In this document: positions 10,909-19,849 of the stretch, piece by piece
How positions within the stretch are numbered: the stretch's first letter is position 1
Layout: each line of letters starts with the position of its first letter
NCBI GenBank assembly: GCA_021821045.1
Contig: JAKACW010000004.1
Location: 1-64,000 of the forward strand
Length of the DNA stretch: 64,000 nt
DNA from: Pseudomonadota bacterium
GTDB lineage: Bacteria > Pseudomonadota > Gammaproteobacteria > JAADHS01
Reading direction: 5' to 3'
Notes under the pieces: generated by a model
Database searches by the model: none
What the model saw: only the letters and a program-made list of their open reading frames with translations
Told to the model about the DNA's origin: nothing
Program-made: the position numbers and the translations under genes

Positions 10909-11373
10909 TCAAGATGGGGCGCGTCCCTCGGGGCGCAAGCCGAAGATCACCAGCACGAGTCCCAAAACACTCGTCACCATATACATCAGCGACGATACGC
11001 CGTGCAGTCGGCCGAACTGGGCCGCCGCGTCGCTGCCGGGCGCTAATCCGGCGGCCTTGAGATCCTGCATCATCGGCTGAATAATGAAGAACGCCGCCGC
11101 GATCAACACCAACGCACCGATCATCACCCACGTCCGCCACGCCCGCACGGCGCGCGCGCCGGAGTTATAGAACGCGCCGCCGAGAAGCGCGATCGTCGCG
11201 ACCGCGCCCACAACGTAGATCGCAGTGAACATGTTGCCGGCGAGGGCACCGGCCAGTTGGCGGTCATCGAGCGCGTGAAACAACGACGGCACGGCGAGAT
11301 ATCCGATAGCCCAAGTGCCACCGACCCACAGCGTCAGGAGGATGCGCTCCCCAACGGAAAAAATTTTCCCCAT
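10909..11373 (-). CDS. DUF4149 family membrane protein
   Basis: This is a 154-residue protein with four predicted membrane helices, at about 10-28, 45-68, 83-100 and 125-146. The start WVGGTWAIGYLAVPSLF and the FTAIYVVGA segment match the DUF4149 family, which is often found beside yhbY, ftsH and greA in gammaproteobacteria. The function of the family is unknown. It converges with yhbY, with about 20 bases between the stops. Confidence 0.8.
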   Translation of the reverse strand: MGKIFSVGERILLTLWVGGTWAIGYLAVPSLFHALDDRQLAGALAGNMFTAIYVVGAVATIALLGGAFYNSGARAVRAWRTWVMIGALVLIAAAFFIIQPMMQDLKAAGLAPGSDAAAQFGRLHGVSSLMYMVTSVLGLVLVIFGLRPEGRAPS

Positions 11374-11469
11374 GGCTCGTTCTCTTTCGAATTCGGAAGG
11401 ACAGCCATTATAAGGGAACCGGCTCGATACCGGGCGGGAAAAACGTAGGGGGCAAACGAATTGAAATGG

Positions 11470-12111
11470 CTAAAAGGTAGCGCGATCGCGGCGATTGGCC
11501 AACGTCCGCCAGGCCATGCCCACGCCCACGACGGAGAATGTCCACTGCATGACCAAGAACGCTCCGCCCGCGGTGATGGGCTTGTCTTCCCAGAACGGCG
11601 ACATTTCATTGAATGGACTCTGGTATGCGCGCAGCAGCGTATCGAACAACCACGTCGGGCCGGTACAGTGGATCGCATGACTCACGTAGGTCGAGGAACC
11701 GATCAGAAGCAAAATCGACAGCGCCACCACAATCCAGCCCGTCACATCGGCGGATTTAACCCAATGCCAGGCCAGGACCAGCACCGCCGCGGCGATAACA
11801 TGGGCGCTCAGGCCCGGAACATAGTAATAGATGCGCCACAGGTTGAGTTCCGTTTCTGGGTCGACATGGGCGAATTCCCAGGCCGACTGCTGCAGCAAAT
11901 GCTTTGCGGCCTCGCCGGGATTCTGTTCCCACAAAATCTGGAACAGCCCCCAAAACTCGGCCATGGGCGACCGAACCTCGTTCGGCCAGCGGCCATCCGA
12001 CAGCGCGAAGACAACCACCTCGGTGGCCATAAACGCCGCCGCAATTACACACACCGCAGCCAACCAAGCGAAGGCCGTGCGAAGGGCGGATGAGAGGGAG
12101 CTTAATGCCAT
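11470..12111 (-). CDS. Putative membrane protein of unknown function
   Basis: The 213-residue product has four clear hydrophobic helices, at about 13-36, 103-122, 126-147 and 188-205, and a soluble stretch of about 55 residues after the first. I do not recognise the family. The pattern of Trp, His and Tyr near the membrane edges (FWGLFQILWEQ, WHWVKSADVTGW) is compatible with an integral membrane protein. It lies upstream of and on the same strand as the DUF4149 gene, about 100 bases away. Confidence 0.65.
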   Translation of the reverse strand: MALSSLSSALRTAFAWLAAVCVIAAAFMATEVVVFALSDGRWPNEVRSPMAEFWGLFQILWEQNPGEAAKHLLQQSAWEFAHVDPETELNLWRIYYYVPGLSAHVIAAAVLVLAWHWVKSADVTGWIVVALSILLLIGSSTYVSHAIHCTGPTWLFDTLLRAYQSPFNEMSPFWEDKPITAGGAFLVMQWTFSVVGVGMAWRTLANRRDRATF

Positions 12112-12217
12112 GAGGTTCGCGCTAGTGTGCTCAAATTCAAAAGGGGTTAGAATTCCTACCAGGTTATCGACGCAACCCGCCGTGTTCTCAATTTAACCCG
12201 ATCAACAACTTAACGAT

Positions 12218-12520
12218 ATGATAACTAGATATTTTTTTATCGCTTGCCTGACTTTGGCGAGCGCCGGATGCGGCTTCGACCCCACCGCCCCCGAGCACGA
12301 TCGGGTCCGTTACGATGAATTGCAGAAGGCCGATTGCGACCAAATGGCTCAACTCGGCTCCAAGGAGCTGATCGTCGAAAAGCCGGACGACTACGCCGTT
12401 GTGCTCGAGCGCTGCAAACAAATGCAGGCGTTGACGTTCGAGCAGTATCAAATGGCGGCCGAGTACGCGCGAAGGCATGGCGAGTGGAATTTGGAAGCAG
12501 CGTTGGCCGAGCGGGACTAA
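12218..12520 (+). CDS. Small putative lipoprotein
   Basis: This 100-residue protein has an N-terminal signal with the lipobox ASAGC, which would place the lipidated residue at Cys18. The mature part is charged and helical, with no family I recognise. No strong ribosome-binding site is visible before the ATG. It lies just before the Pho-box array of pstS on the same strand, but its stop is upstream of that array, so it is probably not a Pho gene. Confidence 0.6.
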   Translation: MITRYFFIACLTLASAGCGFDPTAPEHDRVRYDELQKADCDQMAQLGSKELIVEKPDDYAVVLERCKQMQALTFEQYQMAAEYARRHGEWNLEAALAERD

Positions 12521-12573
12521 CGCTAACGGTCGTTGGGTTGTGTCGCAACGCGGGCAATTGCGGCTCCGTAGCG

Positions 12574-12624
12574 TTGTCACAGAACTGTCACATTAGCGTC
12601 ATGAATGCGTAATAAAAATGTCAC
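12574..12624 (+). promoter_or_regulatory. Five-unit Pho-box array before pstS
   Basis: Five 7-bp units recur exactly every 11 bases: TTGTCAC (12574), CTGTCAC (12585), GCGTCAT (12596), GCGTAAT (12607) and ATGTCAC (12618). Each pair is separated by four A/T-rich bases. The consensus PhoB half-site is CTGTCAT with this spacing. The fourth unit is the weakest. The array ends about 40 bases before the pstS start, so PhoB activation under phosphate limitation is expected. Confidence 0.9.
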
Positions 12625-12666
12625 ACACTTTGGCGCAAGCATCACGATGGAGATGGAAAAGTCACT

Positions 12667-13653
12667 ATGGAAAAGAGAATGAACCTCAAAGCACGTGTCA
12701 CCGCGGCAGCCCTCGCGACCGCTTTGGCCGCACCCGCAGCAAGCCATGCACAAACAGCCGTCGACCCAGGGCTCAGCGATTATCAACGGGCCAGCGGCGT
12801 CTCGGGCAACCTCTCCAGCGTCGGCTCCGACACCCTCGCCAACCTCATGACGCTCTGGGCCGAAGAGTACAAACGTCAATATCCAAACGTTAACATTCAG
12901 ATTCAGGCGGCCGGCTCGTCCACCGCGCCACCGGCACTCACCGAGGGCACATCGAACATCGGGCCGATGAGCCGCAAGATGAAAAGCGGCGAAATGGCCG
13001 CGTTCGAACAGAAGTTCGGCTACAAACCCACCGAGATTCGCGTGGCCATCGACGCGTTGGCGATCTTCGTCCACAAGGACAACCCCATTAAAGGGCTAAC
13101 CATCGCCGAGGCGGACGCCATCTTTTCCGCCACCCGCAAATGCGGCCATCCGGAAGACGTCACGCGATGGGGCCAATTGGGGTTGGCTGGAGCGTGGGCA
13201 TCGCGCGATATACAGCTGTTCGGGCGTAACTCGGTGTCGGGCACCTACGGCTATTTCAAAGATCACGCGCTGTGCAAAGGCGATTTCAAATCCACGGTAA
13301 ACGAGCAGCCGGGCTCGGCGTCGGTAGTGCAATCGGTAAGCGCCTCGCTCAACGCCATCGGCTATTCCGGAATCGGATACACCACGGCGGGGATCCGCGC
13401 CCTGCCGCTGAGCACCAAGGGTCCCGGCGACTACGTCGAGGCGACGACCGAAAATGCAATGTCGGGGAAGTACCCGCTGGCCCGCTTTCTCTACGTCTAC
13501 GTGAATAAAGCGCCGAACAAGTCGCTTGCGCCGCTCGAAAAGGAATTCATCAAGATGGTCCTGTCAAAGTCGGGGCAACGGGTCGTCATCAAAGATGGCT
13601 ACATTCCGGTGCCGGCCAAAGTCGCGAAGGCCGAACTGGCAAAGCTGGAATAA
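12667..13653 (+). CDS. pstS: Phosphate ABC transporter substrate-binding protein
   Basis: This periplasmic protein captures inorganic phosphate for the PstCAB importer. The 328-residue precursor has a signal peptide ending near SHA-Q (about residue 28). Phosphate-binding motifs are visible: SVGSDT at 51-56, AAGSSTAP near 90, and [11 protein letters not shown]. The ATG at 12667 has a GGAG somewhat upstream; ATG at 12679 is an alternative that gives a shorter signal. The gene is followed by a terminator and then by an opposing cytochrome gene, so it is separated from the rest of pst. Confidence 0.95.
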   Translation: MEKRMNLKARVTAAALATALAAPAASHAQTAVDPGLSDYQRASGVSGNLSSVGSDTLANLMTLWAEEYKRQYPNVNIQIQAAGSSTAPPALTEGTSNIGPMSRKMKSGEMAAFEQKFGYKPTEIRVAIDALAIFVHKDNPIKGLTIAEADAIFSATRKCGHPEDVTRWGQLGLAGAWASRDIQLFGRNSVSGTYGYFKDHALCKGDFKSTVNEQPGSASVVQSVSASLNAIGYSGIGYTTAGIRALPLSTKGPGDYVEATTENAMSGKYPLARFLYVYVNKAPNKSLAPLEKEFIKMVLSKSGQRVVIKDGYIPVPAKVAKAELAKLE

Positions 13654-13667
13654 CGCGGAAAAACCAG

Positions 13668-13695
13668 ACGCCCCCCACCGGGGGCGTTGTTTAAC
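13668..13695 (+). terminator. Rho-independent terminator after pstS
   Basis: An 8-bp perfect stem, ACGCCCCC with GGGGGCGT, around the loop CACC (13676-13679), is followed by TGTTT. It lies 15 bases after the pstS stop. It would let the binding protein be expressed separately, and usually more highly, than the permease genes. Confidence 0.75.
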
Positions 13696-13715
13696 ACGAT
13701 CCAAGTTCTCGCGCC

Positions 13716-14177
13716 CTACTCGGCGCCCCGTCGGCGGCTGCGCGCGGTTATTTCGGTCTGATGCTGTCGAATGTGTTCCGGCCATCGGCTCTTGATATAC
13801 GCCAGCACATTCCAAATGTCGACGTCGCTCAACACTTCGCCCCATGCCGGCATGTCGCTGACATAATCGGGCGGACCATAGGGCGGCACCAGTCCGAACT
13901 TAGTTATGCCGAACAACACGTCATCGGCGTGATGCCAGGTGTGGCCCGACTCATCATGGGGCGGCGCCGGAAGCCGGCCGTCGTCGTTGCGTTGGCGCCA
14001 GTTCGGCTGCCCTTCCAGGTTCGCCCCATGGCACAGCGCGCAGAATTTTTGGTAGACGCGTTCTCCGCGTTCGATCGACGGCGACTCACCCGGCGTGTCG
14101 GCGAGTGCGATCCCCGCAAAACATAAAGCGTTGCAGATGACCGCGCTGAATCCCGTTCTGCACTTTCGCGAAACCAC
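13716..14177 (-). CDS. Small c-type cytochrome
   Basis: This is a 153-residue exported monoheme cytochrome c. It has a signal peptide ending near IALA-D (about residue 27), a heme site C46-x2-C49-H50, and a probable axial Met in the DMPAW motif. The segment with QPNWRQR, LPAPPHDESGHTWHH is typical of small cytochromes often found near copper-resistance genes; I infer an electron-carrier role only. The start is GTG at 14177; I see no ATG in frame. It is inserted between pstS and pstC on the opposite strand and shares its upstream region with the pstC Pho box. Confidence 0.85.
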   Translation of the reverse strand: MVSRKCRTGFSAVICNALCFAGIALADTPGESPSIERGERVYQKFCALCHGANLEGQPNWRQRNDDGRLPAPPHDESGHTWHHADDVLFGITKFGLVPPYGPPDYVSDMPAWGEVLSDVDIWNVLAYIKSRWPEHIRQHQTEITARSRRRGAE

Positions 14178-14268
14178 TTTATCAACACCCCCTTGATGCT
14201 TGTTTTATATAACAAGTGTTCGACCGCGGCAAAACGCATCGAAGATTTTCATCATCTCGCCTCCAGTT

Positions 14269-14302
14269 TTGTAACAAAACTGTCATATTTCGCCCCTATC
14301 CT
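14269..14302 (+). promoter_or_regulatory. Pho box and -10 element of pstC
   Basis: Two PhoB units, TTGTAAC (14269) and CTGTCAT (14280), are separated by AAAA. Ten bases after the second unit is TATCCT (14297-14302), the usual spacing for a PhoB-activated -10 box. Transcription would then begin at about 14308-14310, essentially at the pstC ATG (14309). Confidence 0.8.
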
Positions 14303-14308
14303 ACCGCG

Positions 14309-16561
14309 ATGCGCGCAACCCAATCCCCTCACGTTCTGGCAAAAAAAGACCCTCACCTGCGCTGGCGCCTGCTCAAAGACCTCATCGCGCGGCGCGGCGT
14401 CACCCTCGGCGGTCTAAGTGTCATCTTCTTCATCGTTCTGATTTTTTTCTACCTTGCCTACGTCGTGTTGCCGGTGTTCAAACCGGCAAGCATTGAAAAG
14501 ATCAGCGACTATCCCCTGCCCGGTGACGGCAACACCTTGTCGTTGGCGATCGAGGAGCAGTTGGAGGTTGGCGCTCGCTTCACAGGCGTCGGGGATGTGG
14601 TTTTCTTTCGAGTCCCCGATGGTGCGATCATTTCGCAAACCCATGTCATCCCACAGGGTAGCGAGGCGACCAGTTTCTTTGCCGCCGACCGAGCCCGAGG
14701 CACGCTGACCTACGGTCTAAATGACGGCCGCGTACTCGTTGCCCGCCATGCCTACAAATCGGTCTTCACCGAAGATCGGCGGGAAATCCAACCGCTGATC
14801 GACTACCCCCTTGGTGAGACCCCTTTGGTTCTCGACCCGCGCGGTCAAGCCATCAAGAACATCGCTTTTCAAGATAACGAGAACGAATCGTCTTTCTTGG
14901 GCGTGACGGCGGACGACCGTCTCGTTCTGCTCCACATCGCCAAGGAAGTCTCTTTTCTCGATGAAGAAGTCACCCTAACGGAAACGCGCCAGGAATTGCC
15001 GCCGCTGGTCCATGACGTGGATTACATCCTTTTAGGCAAAACGCAGGCCCGCGTCTATTTACTCTCACGCCATGGCGATCTCACCAACGTCGACATTTCC
15101 AATAAGAGCCGACCCCAGGTTATCCAACATATGCGTGTCGTGCCGCAGCACGTCGAAGTAACGTCCGTGCAGTTTCTCACCGGCCATATTTCGATCATGA
15201 TCGGCGATTCCGCCGGAACGGTGACCCAGTGGTCGTCCGTGCGGCAAGAGGACAACATCAATCGACTGGTAAAAATTCGCTCGTTTAACGAAAGTCCGGC
15301 CGCCGTGACCTCGCTCACCACGGAGCTTAACCGCAAAGGGTTGCTGGCGGGCGACAATAACGGCGTGATGAGCGTCTTTCACTCAACGTCCGAACGGACG
15401 TTGCTGCATGAAAAGGTCAGCGACAGCGCCATCCTCAAAATGGCCGTGGCGCCCCGTGCCAACGGCGTAATCTTCGAGGACGCTGCTCAGCGCGTGCATT
15501 TCTACCGCGTTCACAACGAGCATCCCGAAGTCTCATGGTCATCGTTGTGGGGCAAGGTCTGGTATGAAAATTACGCCGAACCCGATTACATTTGGCAGGC
15601 GTCGTCCGCCTCGGACGATTTCGAGCCCAAGTTCAGTCTAGTGCCGCTTACGTTCGGCACAATAAAAGCCGCTTTCTACGCCATGCTGCTTGCCGTCCCG
15701 CTGGCATTGATGGGCGCGCTCTACTCCGCCCAGTTCATGGCCCGCCGCATGCGAACGTACGTCAAACCCAGCATCGAGATCATGGAGGCGCTGCCAACGG
15801 TAATCCTCGGCTTCCTCGCCGGCCTTTGGCTGGCGCCGTTCGTCGAACAGAATCTGCCGGGGATTTTCTCCATATTGATTGTCGCGCCCATCGGCGTGCT
15901 GCTCACGGCGTTGCTGTGGAACACACTGCCGCGCGCCGTTCGCGAGCCGGTGAGCGACGGCTGGGAGGCCGCTTTACTGTTGCCGGTGATTGGGGTGATC
16001 GTGTGGCTGTCAGTGGAGGCCAGCCCGCTCATCGAAGCCGCGTTTTTTGGCGGCGACGTCCGGGTTTGGATGACCAACGAGATGGGCATCGGCTTCGATC
16101 AACGCAATGCGGTGGTGGTCGGACTCGCCATGGGTTTCGCAGTCATCCCGACGATCTTTTCCATCGCCGAGGACGCCATCTTCGGCGTTCCGAAACATCT
16201 TATTCAAGGCTCGCTGGCCTTGGGCGCGACGCCTTGGCAAACCATGATGCGCGTGGTCATGCTCACCGCGAGTCCGGGGATCTTCTCCGCCATCATGATC
16301 GGCATGGGCCGGGCCGTCGGAGAAACCATGATTGTGCTCATGGCGACGGGCAATACGCCGGTAATGGACTTCAGCCCCTTCGAGGGACTGCGCACGCTGT
16401 CGGCCAACATCGCCGTCGAATTGCCCGAATCCGAAGTCAACAGTACGCATTTTAGAATTTTGTTTTTTGCCGGGCTGGTGCTTTTCTTGTTCACCTTCGT
16501 CGTTAATACCGTGGCCGAATTGATCCGTCAAAACCTGCGCCGCAAATACAGCACCCTGTAA
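14309..16561 (+). CDS. pstC: Phosphate ABC transporter permease PstC
   Basis: This is one of the two membrane permeases of the high-affinity phosphate importer. The 750-residue protein is of the long type found in pseudomonads and relatives: an N-terminal helix (about 38-60), a large extracytoplasmic domain of about 400 residues, then the permease core with six helices. The inner loop with SLALGATPWQTMMRVVMLTASPG contacts the ATPase. The ATG at 14309 is preceded by the Pho-box promoter; earlier starts would include that promoter. No Shine-Dalgarno is visible. pstA starts three bases after the stop. Confidence 0.94.
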   Translation: MRATQSPHVLAKKDPHLRWRLLKDLIARRGVTLGGLSVIFFIVLIFFYLAYVVLPVFKPASIEKISDYPLPGDGNTLSLAIEEQLEVGARFTGVGDVVFFRVPDGAIISQTHVIPQGSEATSFFAADRARGTLTYGLNDGRVLVARHAYKSVFTEDRREIQPLIDYPLGETPLVLDPRGQAIKNIAFQDNENESSFLGVTADDRLVLLHIAKEVSFLDEEVTLTETRQELPPLVHDVDYILLGKTQARVYLLSRHGDLTNVDISNKSRPQVIQHMRVVPQHVEVTSVQFLTGHISIMIGDSAGTVTQWSSVRQEDNINRLVKIRSFNESPAAVTSLTTELNRKGLLAGDNNGVMSVFHSTSERTLLHEKVSDSAILKMAVAPRANGVIFEDAAQRVHFYRVHNEHPEVSWSSLWGKVWYENYAEPDYIWQASSASDDFEPKFSLVPLTFGTIKAAFYAMLLAVPLALMGALYSAQFMARRMRTYVKPSIEIMEALPTVILGFLAGLWLAPFVEQNLPGIFSILIVAPIGVLLTALLWNTLPRAVREPVSDGWEAALLLPVIGVIVWLSVEASPLIEAAFFGGDVRVWMTNEMGIGFDQRNAVVVGLAMGFAVIPTIFSIAEDAIFGVPKHLIQGSLALGATPWQTMMRVVMLTASPGIFSAIMIGMGRAVGETMIVLMATGNTPVMDFSPFEGLRTLSANIAVELPESEVNSTHFRILFFAGLVLFLFTFVVNTVAELIRQNLRRKYSTL

Positions 16562-16564
16562 CCG

Positions 16565-18229
16565 ATGACCACGAACATAAAAGATTGGTATAAATCCGGC
16601 GCGCCGTGGATCTGGCTGGTGGCCGGCGCCGTGAGCGTTTCGCTGCTCATGGTGTTTGGCGTCCTCGCTCTTACGGCGGCGCGAGGACTGACCTATTTTT
16701 GGCCGGCCACGGTGGTGCAGCTCGAATACCAAACCGCTGACGGCCCGGCGCAGCGACTGGTCGGCGAAATCCAAGACAGCGAGGAAGTGCCGGCGGCGCG
16801 CGTTACCGGCGCGGGCGTGCAACTTCCCGATGATTCTCCGGCAGTGGTCCGCCACCTGCTCAAAACGGGTAACCGCGACATTTTCGGCAGCGATTTCCGC
16901 TGGATCCTGCAACCTTTCGTCGTCAGCCGAGAAGCGCCCTCTGACTTGGTGGTCATCGAGCGGAGGGAATGGGGCAATTTTTACGGCTATCTGGTGAGCG
17001 TGAAAGAAAACGGCGCATTGGTCGCCGAGGGCGATGAGGCATGGTCGGCGTTTCAGACCCACGCCGCGGCGACAGCCGAACTACATCAGCGTATCAAGCA
17101 AATCGAAAAAGACGCGATTGGTGATGTAAATTACGCCATCGAACAATTGCGCCTGACAACGCGCGGCTTGGAGCTGGAGGGTGAGTTGACCCCGGCCGCG
17201 CAGGCGGATATTGAGCAACAGCACGCCGTGTTGTCCGAGGAGTTCGCCGCGCTCGAACGGGAACTCAATGAACTGTACCAAGAAATCGAGCGCAACAGCT
17301 ACGTCGTCGAAACAATGGACGGCCGGCAAGTTGAACTACCGTTCTCCAAAGTCGTGCGCGCATTTAAACCAAACAGCATGTCATTGTTACAAAAAGTCGG
17401 TCATTATTTCGAGAAGCTCTGGGAATTCGTATCCGACGAACCGCGCGAAGCCAACACCGAGGGCGGCATCTTTCCCGCGATCTTCGGCACCGTGCTCATG
17501 GTCATGCTGATGTCCATCATCGTCACGCCGCTGGGCGTGATTGCCGCGGTGTATTTGCGCGAGTACGCCAAACAGGGATTCATCACCCGCCTCATTCGCA
17601 TTGCCGTTAACAATCTGGCCGGCGTGCCATCCATCGTTTACGGGCTGTTCGGTTTGGGCTTTTTCGTCTATTTTCTCGGCGGCACGCTCGACCAGTTGTT
17701 CTATCCCGAGGCCCTTCCCGCGCCCACCTTCGGCACGGGGGGAATTATTTGGGCCTCGCTCACGCTGTCGATTCTGACCCTGCCGGTGGTGATCGTGGCC
17801 ACGGAAGAAGGCCTGTCCCGCATCCCCAGGGCGATTCGCGAAGGCAGCTTGGCGCTGGGTGCCACCAAGGCGGAAACCCTTTGGCGCACCGTGATCCCCA
17901 TGGCCAGCCCAGCCATCATGACGGGTTTGATACTGGCGGTTGCGCGAGCGGCCGGCGAGGTCGCCCCGCTCATGCTGGTCGGTGTCGTGAAACTCGCACC
18001 ATCGCTGCCCTTGGATTCCAACGCGCCGTTCTTGCACCTTGACCGCAAATTCATGCATCTTGGTTTTCACATTTACGACGTCGGTTTTCAAAGCCCCAAC
18101 GTGGAAGCGGCGCGCCCGTTGGTTTATGCGACGGCACTGTTGCTGGTCGTTGTCATCATGGTGCTCAATCTCGCCGCGATCACCATTCGAAATCACTTGC
18201 GGGAAAAGTACCGCAATCTGGAATCCTAA
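16565..18229 (+). CDS. pstA: Phosphate ABC transporter permease PstA
   Basis: This is the second permease of the Pst importer. The 554-residue protein is also of the long form. It has an N-terminal helix (about 17-38), an extracytoplasmic domain with a helical coiled-coil-like stretch (about 165-240), and a C-terminal permease core with the ATPase-contact loop EGSLALGATKAETLWRTVI. It is separated from pstC by three bases and from pstB by about 24, in one operon. Confidence 0.94.
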   Translation: MTTNIKDWYKSGAPWIWLVAGAVSVSLLMVFGVLALTAARGLTYFWPATVVQLEYQTADGPAQRLVGEIQDSEEVPAARVTGAGVQLPDDSPAVVRHLLKTGNRDIFGSDFRWILQPFVVSREAPSDLVVIERREWGNFYGYLVSVKENGALVAEGDEAWSAFQTHAAATAELHQRIKQIEKDAIGDVNYAIEQLRLTTRGLELEGELTPAAQADIEQQHAVLSEEFAALERELNELYQEIERNSYVVETMDGRQVELPFSKVVRAFKPNSMSLLQKVGHYFEKLWEFVSDEPREANTEGGIFPAIFGTVLMVMLMSIIVTPLGVIAAVYLREYAKQGFITRLIRIAVNNLAGVPSIVYGLFGLGFFVYFLGGTLDQLFYPEALPAPTFGTGGIIWASLTLSILTLPVVIVATEEGLSRIPRAIREGSLALGATKAETLWRTVIPMASPAIMTGLILAVARAAGEVAPLMLVGVVKLAPSLPLDSNAPFLHLDRKFMHLGFHIYDVGFQSPNVEAARPLVYATALLLVVVIMVLNLAAITIRNHLREKYRNLES

Positions 18230-18253
18230 CGCTTACCTCACGAAGACACCGCA

Positions 18254-19111
18254 ATGACATCGCAAAAATCGACATCCGATTCCGCCGCAGGACGCACCCA
18301 CGCCGTTTCCATGAGCGGCCCCAACCGCGGCCAACCGGCGCTACGCCTAGACAAGGAGGAGACCGCGCTCCAAGTCTCCAACTTGAATCTGTACTACGGC
18401 ACCAGTCACGCCTTGAAGGGGATCACGATGGTGATTCCAAAAAATCGCGTGACGGCGTTCATCGGACCAAGTGGCTGCGGCAAGTCTACGTTGCTGCGCT
18501 GCTTCAACCGCATGAACGACTTGATCGACAATGTTCGGGTCACCGGCGAAATCACGCTGGACGGACAGAACATTTTCGACCGCAGCGTCAACGTCGCCAC
18601 CTTGCGCCGGCGCGTCGGCATGGTCTTCCAGAAACCGAATCCGTTTCCCAAGTCCATATACGAGAACGTCGCCTACGGCCTGCGCATCCAGGGCGTCAGA
18701 AACCGACGAGTCATCGACGAAGCCGTGGAACGAGCGCTGCGCGGCGCCGGTTTGTGGGAAGAGGTCAAAGACCGCTTGAGCCAAAGCGGACTGGGGTTGT
18801 CGGGCGGCCAGCAGCAGCGGCTTGTTATCGCCCGCGCCATCGCCATCGAGCCGGAAATCCTGTTACTTGACGAACCGGCTTCCGCCCTGGACCCCATTTC
18901 CACCTTGAAAATCGAGGAACTCATCCACGAGCTCAAGGAGAACTACACCATCGTCATCGTAACCCATAACATGCAGCAGGCCGCCCGCGTCTCCGACTAC
19001 ACGGCATTTATGTACCTAGGCGATTTGATCGAATACCGCGATACGGATACATTGTTCACCAATCCTCGCAAGAAGCAGACCGAGGATTACATCACCGGCC
19101 GCTACGGCTAA
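18254..19111 (+). CDS. pstB: Phosphate ABC transporter ATP-binding protein
   Basis: This ATPase energises phosphate import through PstCA. The 285-residue protein has Walker [10 protein letters not shown] (71-79), a Q-loop within [16 protein letters not shown], the signature LSGGQQQRL, Walker [13 protein letters not shown] and the switch His in VTHNMQQA. The first 35 residues form a polar extension before the usual start of the domain. It lies between pstA and phoU. Confidence 0.97.
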   Translation: MTSQKSTSDSAAGRTHAVSMSGPNRGQPALRLDKEETALQVSNLNLYYGTSHALKGITMVIPKNRVTAFIGPSGCGKSTLLRCFNRMNDLIDNVRVTGEITLDGQNIFDRSVNVATLRRRVGMVFQKPNPFPKSIYENVAYGLRIQGVRNRRVIDEAVERALRGAGLWEEVKDRLSQSGLGLSGGQQQRLVIARAIAIEPEILLLDEPASALDPISTLKIEELIHELKENYTIVIVTHNMQQAARVSDYTAFMYLGDLIEYRDTDTLFTNPRKKQTEDYITGRYG

Positions 19112-19135
19112 CCTCCTACCGCTTGGAGCCGCACC

Positions 19136-19846
19136 ATGGACAAACCTACGATCGGGCACCACATTTCCAAACAGTTCAACGTCGAACTGGAAGACATACG
19201 CAATCGCGTTCTCACCATGGGCGGTCTGGTGGAGCAGCAGCTCGATGATGCCATGCGTTCCTTGGTGAATGGCGACGTCGAGCTGGCCGCCACCGTCACC
19301 TCGCGCGACTATCAGATAAACGCTCTGGAAGTGGCGATCGACGAGGAGTGCACCCAGATCATCGCCCGCCGTCAACCGGCGGCGAGCGACTTACGCTTGA
19401 TCATGGCGGTGATCAAAACCATCACCGATTTGGAACGCATCGGCGACGAAGCCGAGCGCATCGCGCGCATGGCCATCGCGTTCGCCGAAGCTGAAGGCCA
19501 GAAAAAGCATTTTTCCAGCATCGAGCAACTAGGCGAGCAAGTGAAGCGCATGATTCACAATGCCCTCGACGCCTATGCGCGGACCGATCCGGAAGCCGCC
19601 GTGCGGGTTTGGGGTGAAGACGGCAAAGTCGATGCCCAGTATGAAACGATCACGCGCGAGCTGATCACTTACATGATGGAAGACTCCCGATCCATTCCCT
19701 GGGTCCTCGACGTGCTCTGGTCCGCCAGAGCGCTGGAGCGCATTGGCGACCGGGCGCGCAATATCTGCGAATACGTCATTTACTTCGTCAAGGGCAAGGA
19801 TGTGCGCCACACGAGCCTGGAGCACATGCAGGAAGAAATTAAATAG
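19136..19846 (+). CDS. phoU: Phosphate signalling regulator PhoU
   Basis: PhoU links the Pst transporter to the PhoR kinase and represses the Pho response when phosphate is plentiful. The 236-residue protein is two tandem three-helix PhoU repeats, about 15-110 and 120-215, with metal-binding acidic patches such as [13 protein letters not shown] and [13 protein letters not shown]. It ends the pst operon and is convergent with phoR, with three bases between the stops. Confidence 0.96.
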   Translation: MDKPTIGHHISKQFNVELEDIRNRVLTMGGLVEQQLDDAMRSLVNGDVELAATVTSRDYQINALEVAIDEECTQIIARRQPAASDLRLIMAVIKTITDLERIGDEAERIARMAIAFAEAEGQKKHFSSIEQLGEQVKRMIHNALDAYARTDPEAAVRVWGEDGKVDAQYETITRELITYMMEDSRSIPWVLDVLWSARALERIGDRARNICEYVIYFVKGKDVRHTSLEHMQEEIK

Positions 19847-19849
19847 CAA

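Noticed and set aside
12577-13074. Minus-strand frame opposite pstS
   Set aside because: It overlaps the Pho-box array and the pstS coding region and has no family match; it is a shadow frame.
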